Shown here one piece after another: positions 54,782 to 64,000 of a DNA stretch of 64,000 bases (positions within the stretch are counted from its first letter, which is position 1; each line of letters opens with the position of its first letter). Position numbers and translations under genes: made by a program. Source of the DNA: Cristatella mucedo (lineage: Eukaryota; Bryozoa; Phylactolaemata; Cristatellidae); NCBI GenBank assembly GCA_009760855.2, contig WPIO01000004.1:3044501-3108500 (forward strand), given 5' to 3'. Under the pieces are notes generated by a model that had not been told where the DNA came from, did no database searches, and worked only from the letters and a program-made list of their open reading frames with translations.

Positions 54782-57290
54782 CGCGGCAGACGGCGCGACG
54801 CGGCAGACGGCGCGACGCGGCAGACGGCGCGACGCGGCAGACGGCGCGACGCGGCAGACGGCGCGACGCGGCAGACGGCGCGACGCGGCAGACGGCGCGA
54901 CGCGGCAGACGGCGCGACGCGGCAGACGGCGCGACGCGGCAGACGGCGCGACGCGGCAGACGGCGCGACGCGGCAGACGGCGCGACGCGGCAGACGGCGC
55001 GACGCGGCAGACGGCGCGACGCGGCAGACGGCGCGACGCGGCAGACGGCGCGACGCGGCAGACGGCGCGACGCGGCAGACGGCGCGACGCGGCAGACGGC
55101 GCGACGCGGCAGACGGCGCGACGCGGCAGACGGCGCGACGCGGCAGACGGCGCGACGCGGCAGACGGCGCGACGCGGCAGACGGCGCGACGCGGCAGACG
55201 GCGCGACGCGGCAGACGGCGCGACGCGGCAGACGGCGCGACGCGGCAGACGGCGCGACGCGGCAGACGGCGCGACGCGGCAGACGGCGCGACGCGGCAGA
55301 CGGCGCGACGCGGCAGACGGCGCGACGCGGCAGACGGCGCGACGCGGCAGACGGCGCGACGCGGCAGACGGCGCGACGCGGCAGACGGCGCGACGCGGCA
55401 GACGGCGCGACGCGGCAGACGGCGCGACGCGGCAGACGGCGCGCGACGCGGCAGACGGCGCGACGCGGCAGACGGCGCGACGCGGCAGACGGCGCGACGC
55501 GGCAGACGGCGCGACGCGGCAGACGGCGCGACGCGGCAGACGGCGCGACGCGGCAGACGGCGCGACGCGGCAGACGGCGCGACGCGGCAGACGGCGCGAC
55601 GCGGCAGACGGCGCGACGCGGCAGACGGCGCGACGCGGCAGACGGCGCGACGCGGCAGACGGCGCGACGCGGCAGACGGCGCGACGCGGCAGACGGCGCG
55701 ACGCGGCAGACGGCGCGACGCGGCAGACGGCGCGACGCGGCAGACGGCGCGACGCGGCAGACGGCGCGGCGCGGCAGACGGCGCGACGGGGGAGACGGCG
55801 CGACGCGGCAGACGCGCGACGCGGCAGACGGCGCGACGCGGCGACGGCGCGACGCGGCAGACGGCGGCGCGCCGCGGCAGACGGCGCGCCGCGGCAGACG
55901 GCGCGACGCGGCAGACGGCGCGACGCGGCAGACGGCGCGACGCGGCAGACGGCGCGACGCGGCAGACGGCGCGACGCGGCAGACGGCGCGACGCGGCAGA
56001 CGGCGACGCGGCAGACGGTGCGTCGCGGCGGAGGGCGCGTCGCGGCAGCGGGCGCGACGCGGCAGACGGCGCGACGCGGCAGACGGCGCGACGCGGCAGA
56101 CGGCGCGACGCGGCAGACGGCGCGACGCGGCAGACGGCGCGACGCGGCAGACGGCGCGACGCGGCAGACGGCGCGACGCGGCAGACGGCGCGACGCGGCA
56201 GACGGCGCGACGCGGCAGACGGCGCGACGCGGCAGACGGCGCGACGCGGCAGACGGCGCGACGCGGCAGACGGCGCGACGCGGGCAGACGGCGCGACGCG
56301 GCAGACGGCGCGACGCGGCAGACGGCGCGACGCGGCAGACGGCGCGACGCGGCAGACGGCGCGACGCGGCAGACGGCGCGACGCGGCAGACGGCGCGACG
56401 CGGCAGACGGCGCGACGCGGCAGACGGCGCGACGCGGCAGAGACGCGCGCGACGCGGCAGACGGCGCGACGCGGCAGACGGCGCGACGCGCGGCAGACGG
56501 CGCGACGCGGCAGACGGGCGCGACGCGGCAGACGGCGCGACGCGGCAGACGGCGCGACGCGGCAGACGGCGCGACGCGGCAGACGGCGCGACGCGGCAGA
56601 CGGCGCGACGCGGCAGACGGCGCGACGCGGCAGACGGCGCGACGCGGCAGACGGCGCGACGCGGCAGACGGCGCGACGCGGCAGACGGCGCGACGCGGCA
56701 GACGGCGCGACGCGGCAGACGGCGCGACGCGGCAGACGGCGCGACGCGGCAGACGGCGCGACGCGGCAGACGGCGCGACGCGGCAGACGGCGCGACGCGG
56801 CAGACGGCGCGACGCGGCAGACGGCGCGACGCGGCAGACGGCGCGACGCGGCGGACGCGGGCGCGACGCGGCAGACGGCGCGACGCGGCAGACGGCGCGA
56901 CGCGGCAGACGGCGCGACGCGGCAGACGGCGCGACGCGGCAGACGGCGCGACGCGGCAGACGGCGCGACGCGGCAGACGGCGCGACGCGGCAGACGGCGC
57001 GACGCGGCAGACGGCGCGACGCGGCAGACGGCGCGACGCGGCAGACGGCGCGACGCGGCAGACGGCGCGACGCGGCAGACGGCGCGACGCGGCAGACGGC
57101 GCGACGCGGCAGACGGCGCGACGCGGCAGACGGCGCGACGCGGCAGACGGCGCGACGCGGCAGACGGCGCGACGCGGCAGACGGCGCGACGCGGCAGACG
57201 GCGCGACGCGGCAGACGGCGCGACGCGGCAGACGGCGCGACGCGGCAGACGGCGCGACGCGGCAGACGGCGCGACGCGGCAGACGGCGAG
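54782..57290. repeat. 17-bp CpG-dense satellite array, about 147 copies
   Basis: The unit is GCGACGCGGCAGACGGC, 14 of 17 bases G or C and five CpG per unit counting the junction. Most units are identical. Interruptions cluster at about 55441, 55760-55900, 56005-56056, 56283, 56440-56520 and 56851-56865, leaving long perfect blocks between. Because 17 is not a multiple of 3 and no frame of the unit contains a stop, all frames stay open. This produces 436-959-aa frames with a 17-residue period (DAADGATRQTARRGRRR on the plus strand). I see no evidence that any is translated. Confidence 0.98.
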
Positions 57291-58054
57291 CGCGCGCATT
57301 TCTGAAGATAGCGGGTCCGTGTCCGTAGCGTTGAGAAGTCTACTCGACAGCGGCACAACGTTGCAGCAGCAGCAGGCGTCCAGCATCGGCCGCAGTACGC
57401 GCTACAGCAGCACGGCGTGAAAAGAGCACCACCGGAAGTACCGACTGGCGCAAAGCCTCGGGCGAAACTACCGCCCGTCTCAGAGTCGAGAGCTCCACTC
57501 ACTGCCAGCTCAATGCCTGCGGCCTTACTGCCTATCACGCGACACGGTCTCGTACATCGCCTAACCGCGGATCGTGACTCCCAAGTCGCTACAATTCAGG
57601 ATCGAAAACAGTGAATGTTTCTGCAGTCACAAGCTGGCTGATCGCGCACGTGCCGCCGTTTCAGGAAGCCGACGCGTCGCCGGTTCCCGGCAGCTGCTTG
57701 ACGCGGCTGAGCCTCGCTGAGCGGCCGAGGCTGCGAAAGAAGTATTGAAAACCTTAGAACTCGCCGAAAGGACGAGCTCAGCCGCAAGCGGAGGGACCCT
57801 CAAATCGGTTCAAGCGGCACGGCCGGCGGCGGCGCGGCCGGTCAGCTGCGGCTTAGGTACACGCCTACACGCAGCTGCGGCCCATCAAGCCGCCCATCAA
57901 GCCGTTGCATGTAGCTTACGTGCGAGCCGGTACTCAGCTGCAGCCCATCAACCCGCCTTTGATTAGCTGTGGCCGATCAGATAAGGGTAGGGGCCCGGCG
58001 AACCCAGGAGATAGAGGAGACCAACGCAACGTACGCGGGGGGGGGGAGGGAGTT
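57291..58054. other. No recognisable gene
   Basis: Contains imperfect short repeats of CAGCTGCGGCCCATCAAGCC type around 57865-57960. Nothing else is recognised. Confidence 0.45.
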
Positions 58055-58198
58055 AATATAATAGTATAATTCACTTGTATAGCGCCCCAAGATAACTTAA
58101 TCTCTATTCAGGCGCTTTACATATGCCTCGGGGCTCGAGCCCACGACCTCAGCCAGACCTTGGCCGGGGCGAGCGCCTTAACTGCTGGACCAATCCAG
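58055..58198 (-). mobile_element. SINE-A copy, well preserved
   Basis: On the minus strand it reads from the tRNA-like head (TGGTCCAGCAGTTAAGGCGC) and B box (GGGCTCGAGCCC) to a tail with a GCGCC/GGCGC stem around TGAATAGAGATTAAGTTATC. It closely matches 63620-63770, with paired differences in the stem. Confidence 0.88.
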
Positions 58199-60178
58199 CT
58201 CGAGTTGCAGACTCAGGAGAGACTCCTGCAGAGGCTGAGCGGCTTCGAGCTGGCTGCGAGCAGTCGAGAGAGGAGAGTACGAGTTTGCTGGAGCCCACTA
58301 CTGGTGTCTTGTGTGTGTGTGTGTGTGTGTCGCCGAGTAAATTCTAACCGTGTCGGACTCCTACGCCGAAGTACAAGGGATTGGCTGCCCCACAAGACGT
58401 CGTTCGACATTAACCCTGTTGCCGGTGCCTCAAAAAGGCGGAATTTCAGCGATCCTGTGTCAACGCTACAAAGCTCCCCCTCCAGCGAAGGCCGATGCAC
58501 ATCCGGTTGTCTCAACTGGGCTGACCGCAAGACGCTGAGGCGTTCGAGACTGGCGCTCGTTTCAGGTTTCGCGGCAGCGTCCGCTCTATACCCACCTAAC
58601 GATTCGCGTTCACAGCAGCCACTCTTTTTGAGATAGGATGCCCCAGCGGGCGGGCACGCCCTGACGGCACATCTCGATGGCATACCCCGAAGCCACGCTC
58701 AAAACTACCCCCCCCCGCCCCGATTGGCGCGCCCCTCCCTGATGCCACGCCCCGCACCTTATGCTTTGAGCTGCGGTTTTCGTGCAGCTCGTTTCCCGAC
58801 GCGTTAACGAGACAGGCGGTCAAAATTTCTCTCTATTCGCTCGCGAGACAGCGATACGGTGTGTCCAGACGAACCGAGGGTAGATAGATGTAGCTGCAGA
58901 GCACTCGATAGCGAACGTAGCCAACACAAGCGCAGAATACTGCCGACAGGAATACTGCAGCCAGATTACCATTAACGGCGCCAGTGGTTTCTGTGCAATG
59001 CACGCAGCCGGATGTGCAAGAAGCCGGATGGCTGCAGGCGCAGAAGCTGAGAGCATCGATTTGGGCTTAAACGCTTGACATGATCCGTGGGCATCGATTA
59101 AGCTATGTGTGCGAAGGCTCGAATGAGCCATTTTTGGTTAAGTCGCGACGAAGACGCAATTTCCTTCGGGCATCGCGTGTCTTCCCACTCGGACGTCGAT
59201 TTGCGGTTGCGTCTGCTCAAGGGGCAAATAGGATATTAAGTGGCTGCGTTCGTTCGCTGTATGATGGTTTACTGCTTTGGCACTATCAAAGCCTGGTCAC
59301 CGACGGCTATGCACGGATTACGCCAGCTCCATCTCAATGGAGAAGCCGACAAATCACGAGATTTCTGAAGAGCCCGCTGCTGAATCAAACCAGTCTCAAT
59401 ATCATAGGCTGCTCACACCTGGATAAGATATCCTGGTTAGGTCATTAAATCTGCGCTACTGATGTCGACGCTTTGGCTATTTCACGGCCCCCTTAATGTC
59501 TGCTCATGGGCGAGCCACTGAATAATGGTCTTCGATGGTTTGGGTCACTATTCTTTGAAGCAGGTTTATGGCCCGACCCTTTGATGTGCATTTTCGGCTG
59601 AGTCATCTGATAAGGATAATGCAAGGGTGCTGCTACGGAAGTTGGCTATAGTGTGTCGGCCGTTGGCTGTAGCGTGTCGGCCCGAGGGAGGGAGGACGCG
59701 TTTGTAGCGCATCTGCGACGCCTTCGTGGACTTATGCAGTTTCGCCGGAGTGTTCCGTCTCGCACGGGATTCGTTGTATGACGCTGCTCCTTCGGGCTCG
59801 CATTCGCCGTTCTGCACCTACAGCTACGATGCGAAAAACTCAACCAGGGCAGAACCAGCGGTCGAAAATTACACGGGACATTCTATCTATCGGTGATTGC
59901 ACGGAGCTTGCCACTGAGATTTCGCCGGGCATTCCTGTGTGAAATGAAAAAGGTCTGAACACGGCGAAGCGAGGGCCAGGACTGACCTCACGAACAGCTG
60001 GCAACTCGATCGACCTTGACCGCAACGTGGTGCCCATCGTCTAACCCATTTCAGTGCCCATTCCAGGTTTATCGGGAGCTTTATTATAGCGGAGTTAACG
60101 ACGTCGACTAGGCACCGAGACGACGCAAGTTATCTGACGCAGGCGTGTGAGAAAAATCACCCATACAAATTTAGTAAA
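58199..60178. other. No recognisable gene
   Basis: A GT run lies at about 58310-58330. Open frames of up to 158 aa overlap on both strands and have no recognised motif. Confidence 0.45.
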
Positions 60179-60320
60179 ACTGATTCAACAGCCTCATTTA
60201 AATAGCGACAGAAGAGCCTGCACTGCTATCACCACCGCTTGCAGCGGTCAATAAAGGATCGCTCACTGCAGAACTCGAACCCCATACGACCTGAGTCGTG
60301 AAAAGAGAGTAGCCAGTGAG
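60179..60320 (-). mobile_element. SINE-B copy
   Basis: Minus-strand copy: TGATTCAACAGCCTC, ATAGCGACAGAAGAGCC, GTCAATAAAGGATCGC and GAACTCGAACCCC (B box). The head is eroded. Confidence 0.75.
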
Positions 60321-60596
60321 ATGAATGAACACTCGCCCGTTTCCTCTTCATCCAGGTCTGTAAAAATCTGCTTACGGCGAACAGTGTAAGCAGCGGCAAG
60401 GGTTCTCAGCACGCAGTCGGTCGGGGCACGGCGTTCGGCCGGCGCGCTGCAAGGCTAGGCAAAGTCGGCGCACATCACTGGCTCTTACTCCACGACGACA
60501 GACGACAGCTCGCAAAAGAGTCGGCAGCCGGACGCGCGAGTTCGGAAAGCATTCGGAGTCTCGCGAATCGCTAACAATCTGCGTCGTTCGGTAGAT

Positions 60597-61690
60597 CAAT
60601 CTGAGTTTGGCACCAGCTGCAATCGCCTGATCGCACATGCCGGTAGGCCAGTAAGCAGTGAGTTGCAGAAGTCGAGACGGGATGTCACGAATGCATGGAC
60701 CAACTTGGACGTGGTATCCATATCTAAACAAGCCCGAGTTTTGGCAATGTTATGAAGCTGAAAATAGGCAGATTTGACTGTGGAGCTGATACGGTCGTCT
60801 AACGAAAGGTCGCTTTGGAATATGACACCTAGATTTCGAGCTGGTTCAACTGGAGATATGCTGGCAGAGCCAATTTTGAGCGTCAGCCTTTCCAATTTGT
60901 GAATCACACTGGGTTTTCCCATAACTAGTAAGTTAGCCTTGTGGGTCAGCGTAAGAACTTTGCTCTGTATCCATTGCCCAACCGGCATCCATCCTAGCTC
61001 TTTTAGCAAAGGAGACACGTGGTCAAACCTCTGGGACTTGAAGAATAGCCTTGCTGCCATATTCATAGTCAACTGCAGTGGCCTAGTTGCTTTCTTTGGT
61101 AGCCCAACCAAAAGGGAATTATAATAATCAAGCCGAGACAGAACTAAGGAGCTAGTTAACTTTTTTGCAAGCCACTGCTGAAGACAGCTCCTAATCTTGG
61201 ATAGAGATCGGACGTGATAGCTAGCTATAGAAGCAGTCTTCTGAATGAAGCCTTTAAAATTGAGGCAGCTGTCGAAAACGACACGTAAATTTCGAGCACG
61301 TGGTGATGGTCGCACTATTATTATTACCTATTAGAAGAGCAAAGCCTTTTAATCCAGCCAGGCGCTTAGGGTGTCCTATGAGCAGCAGTTCGGTGTTGTC
61401 GTTATTTAGTATCAAGAAGTTTTCCGACGTCCAGGATCGAATGTCGGCGAGGCAAGCATTCAGTTTCTCAGTTGCTGCAGCAAATTCCGACGGTTTGAAT
61501 GACAAATACAGCTCAGTATCGTCAGCATAAAAGTGATATCCTATTCCATGGGCCTTAATCACTTTTCCAGCGGTTGAGTATAAATGGAGAACAGCAAGGG
61601 ACCGAGTACAGACCCTTGAGGGACTCCACAGGTTCTTCTCTTGTGTGAGACCTGACCCCCACATTGTAGCGCCCTGCTGGCTTTGGCTGA
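60597..61690 (-). pseudogene. Chimeric LINE ORF2 fragment (two families joined)
   Basis: Reading down the minus strand, 61690-60945 belongs to one LINE family: GVPQGSVLGPLLFSIYTQPL, the catalytic HFYADDTELYLSFKP (about 61520), then SRLDYYNSLLVGLPKKATR and SKVLTLTHK. At about 60945 it passes in frame into the family of the 53.3-kb element ([20 protein letters not shown] onward), repeating ORF2 from an earlier point. It stops at RLQLVPNS without a 3' tail. A frameshift separates the GVPQGS and YADD blocks. It is inactive. Confidence 0.8.
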
Positions 61691-62409
61691 ATTTTAGCGC
61701 GAACAAGAGCTGTTCGGCGGCGGGCTAGAGCCCCTTTGTGCTGGAGCAGTGAGCCAGAGAGGAGCGTCAGTGCGGTTAGAGAGGAAGCGCTTAGGAGCAG
61801 GCCAGGAAGCTCTGAGACGAGCGGTGGCGATTCGGCCTTTAGAATTGGTCCGATACTCGCGGAAGCTGCTGATAGATGTTGGCTGGCCTGTCAACCCCCG
61901 CCTTCCCTCTTTCCAAGAAAGAATCTTCTGGAACTCATTCGCCATTCAAGCTGGACGGAGGTGCCCCTCCAGTGGCCTGGGGACGGTAGTAATTCCTATC
62001 TGTAATGGGCCAAGGTGTCCGGGCCCAATACCACTAAGCTACTACCACGATGCTCTTGCCCATTGTTTCAGCTAGGTATTTAAGAGTCGAGCGACGCTCG
62101 CTCTTGGCCTCGTGTCTTTAGTCTTTGGTCCGGCTCTGCGCCTCGACGCCGTCGGGCACTCGTTTCTCTGAAAGCGAGGGAGGAGGGCGGGCTGTCCGCC
62201 GACGATGGACGGAACAAGACGAGACAGCGCTAGGAGGATTCGGTGGAACCCCACCGAATACGGTCGTATCGCGCCCGAGCTGGCATTTTGTGTGTTCTTT
62301 CGTGTTTTGTGTTTCTTTTGTGTCGTGTGTGTGTGTGCGCGCTAGCACGTGGTCTCGGCATAGGGATTTGCCGGCGCGAGCTAGGCGTAGTTGGCGTGTG
62401 TGGAGCTCT
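61691..62409. other. Unassigned; possible promoter and hairpin
   Basis: Contains TATTTAAGAG at about 62077 followed by the GC-rich dyad GAGCGACGCTC, and a perfect 9-bp hairpin (62238-62246 with 62251-62259, ATTCGGTGG/CCACCGAAT). It might be the leader or LTR of a retroelement. No second LTR or coding domain is visible. Confidence 0.35.
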
Positions 62410-62900
62410 AGTTTACCGGGTAGGGTTTAGGCTCCGGGTCGCGCTTCAGTGTGGAGAAGTATTTCCTCCACGGGAGTGCTTGAGTTGGCGTGTGTCGAGT
62501 ATTCCTGCCGCACTGTTGGAAACCGAGTTCTAGTTCTCCGGTCAGGGTTTAGAATCTGGTTCGGGCTCCGTCTATTCGGGTCGTTTCCCATTATACACGT
62601 AAGCAGCCCCAGTGTGGAGAAGTATTCCCTCCGCAAGAGTGCTTGAGGTGGCGTGTGTGGAGTATTCCTGCCGCACTGTTGGAAACCGAGTTCTAGTTCA
62701 CCGGTCAGGGTTTAGACTCCGGTATGCACTTCAGTGCGGAGGAGTATTCCCTCCGCAAGAGTGTTTTAAGTTGGCGTGTTTGGGGTATTCCATCGGCGCA
62801 GGTGGGAACGGATTCCTAGTTCACCGGTTAGGGTTTAGGGTCCGGGTCGCGCTTAGTGCGGAGGAGTATTCCCTCCGCAAGAGTGTTAGTGTAGCTGAGA
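62410..62900. repeat. Tandem array of about four 120-bp units with internal hairpin
   Basis: Each unit carries a GGGTTTAG motif, a hairpin (GCGGAGG AGTATTC CCTCCGC type), CAAGAGTG or a variant, GGCGTGT and a GTATTCC segment. Hairpins start near 62448, 62612, 62734 and 62855; the first interval is longer by about 44 bp. Units are diverged, so the array is not recent. Confidence 0.8.
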
Positions 62901-63159
62901 ACGTGCGAGGAGTGTGGAGATAAAGCTGAACTAGACGCGCAGCGACTTTGTGCGCTTGCGAATACAGTTCAGTAAAATCCCCAATCTGTGTGTCTTGCTT
63001 CCGATTCACGCCGCGGACTCACGACCCCCTTTAGTAACGGTAAGCAGGTTAGCGCCAGAAACGCATCGTTTCGTGGCGGCCAGCTTATTGCGCGTAGGCG
63101 CGCACCGAACGGCATTAGGCGATAGGCTACGCCGCTAGGTAAGCGGCAGGTCAAGCTTA

Positions 63160-63420
63160 CCCCGCCGAGCCTTCGGCGTTACAAAATGACACGGATTGAA
63201 CACGATCAGACAAGTACGATTTAAACCACGCCAGTGCTTCGTCTGCCAGACCGATCACTGTTCTCAGTCGTTCAAGTAGAACGGCACACGTCATCTTTTT
63301 CCGTGGAACACATCGCTGATCCGTCCTCCATAATCCTCCCCATAATGCTGATCCATCCTCCCCACACTTCACCGCAGTAGAGATTAGACACTGAATCTTG
63401 GTCAGAGGTTTAATAATACG
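63160..63420 (-). pseudogene. LINE reverse transcriptase fragment
   Basis: The minus strand reads AVLLERLRTVIGLADEALAW then FKSYLSDRVQSV, the conserved LLxRL...aLxWFxSYLxxRxQxV block preceding the GVPQGS motif in Jockey/L2-type RT. No further RT motif follows within the fragment. Confidence 0.7.
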
Positions 63421-63619
63421 AATGATGATAGTAATAATGGAGCAATTTTAGTAGGTTTGAACAGAAGTAATCCTCGTTCTCTGTATTTCAAACTAACGGC
63501 ACACCCTGGGCCAACTGTTGGACAAAAATGCATCCGAAGGGCTTCGAAAATTGACGCCACTCAGGCCGTTGCTTCAGTGAACCAGCTAGCTAGCATAGGC
63601 ATCGAACGCGATGCAAAAG

Positions 63620-63770
63620 CCTAGATGCTTTGGTCCAGCGGTTAAGGTGCTCGCCCCGACCAAGGTTTGGCTGAGGTCGTGGGCTCGAGCCCCGAGGCAA
63701 ATGTGCAGTGCCTGAATAGAGATTAAGTTCTCTTGGGGCACTATACAAATGAATTATATAATTAAATAAT
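63620..63770 (+). mobile_element. SINE-A, reference copy
   Basis: tRNA-derived head with A box TGGTCCAGCGGTTAAGG and B box GGGCTCGAGCCCC, so it would be transcribed by RNA polymerase III. A GCAAATGT junction follows, then a tail with stem GTGCC/GGCAC around TGAATAGAGATTAAGTTCTC, and ACAAATGAATTATATAATT. The tail closely resembles the LINE 3' end at 54330-54409, implying it uses that LINE's RT. Confidence 0.9.
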
Positions 63771-64000
63771 ACTCCCAGGAACCGGCTGTTGAACAGACGA
63801 CATGCGCTAAGCGAAAACGTCTTATCAATCGCGGCTGGAACGGGTCATGGCCTCTGGCTTCCGGCTATCGGTGACTCCTCACCGCCGTTTGCGCGTCCAC
63901 GACTCGGCGATCTTCTCGACGTCTCGCGACGTCTCATTTCGTTTCCGGAGCTTCTCGCGGACGAGGAGGACGTGGGTGCCGGTGGTTGTGGCGGCCTGCG
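63771..64000. other. Unassigned right edge
   Basis: Ends in G+C-rich sequence. A minus-strand frame from the window edge to a stop at 63879 could be the end of an exon but has no recognised family. Confidence 0.3.

Noticed and set aside
54782-57290. CRISPR-like regular repeats
   Set aside because: No spacers separate the units, and the context is an animal genome.
54659-57538. Open frames of 436-959 aa on both strands
   Set aside because: They are translations of the 17-bp satellite, which lacks stops in all frames; the 17-residue period and indel tolerance show no coding constraint.
58160-58683. Overlapping 156-158-aa frames on both strands
   Set aside because: No motif, no splice context, and both strands are open over the same interval as in other G+C-rich non-coding stretches here.
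62820-62845. Telomere-like TTAGGG motifs
   Set aside because: Only one or two copies within a longer 120-bp unit; not a telomeric array.
63620-63700. Apparent tRNA gene with A and B boxes
   Set aside because: Recurs at several loci joined to a LINE-like tail and lacks a clear cloverleaf, so it is a SINE head.

Overview
The window is a repeat-rich animal nuclear locus. Its two real genes are split by long GT/AG introns, encode neuronal calcium sensor (NCS) EF-hand proteins, and sit among L2/CR1-type LINE relics, tRNA-derived SINEs, Tc1/mariner relics and many long dinucleotide microsatellites. The proteins and repeats point to an invertebrate metazoan; I cannot name the species. No rRNA gene, genuine tRNA gene, CRISPR array or operon is visible.

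Layout. Positions 1-17.9 kb hold no recognisable gene: a decayed Tc1/mariner transposase at the left edge, LINE tails, SINEs and microsatellites. Gene 1 (17922-35165, + strand, three coding exons, 200 aa) is an NCS protein with an N-myristoylation signal and three canonical EF hands. Its introns (11.2 and 5.5 kb) carry LINE, SINE and Tc1 relics. Gene 2 (39673-46116, + strand, two coding exons, 191 aa) is a neurocalcin/hippocalcin protein starting 4.5 kb downstream. The genes are tandem paralogues sharing one intron position, just before the Ala-Ile-Tyr that follows EF hand 3. Each is followed by a plausible poly(A) signal. Both should act as Ca2+-myristoyl switch proteins of excitable or sensory cells.

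From 47 kb to the end there is no convincing host gene. The region holds a LINE foldback (48.5-48.85 kb), a 5'-truncated LINE with an intact 3' tail (53.3-54.4 kb), a 2.5-kb array of about 147 copies of a 17-bp CpG-dense unit (54.78-57.29 kb), a chimeric LINE (60.6-61.7 kb), a 120-bp hairpin-bearing tandem array (62.4-62.9 kb) and a well-preserved SINE (63.6-63.8 kb).

Most striking are the shared 3' hairpin tail of the LINE and one SINE family, the second SINE family, the open-in-all-frames 17-bp satellite, the foldback LINE, and the hairpin array whose stem changes are paired. The very long open frames over the satellite and over the CT/GA tracts are not genes.
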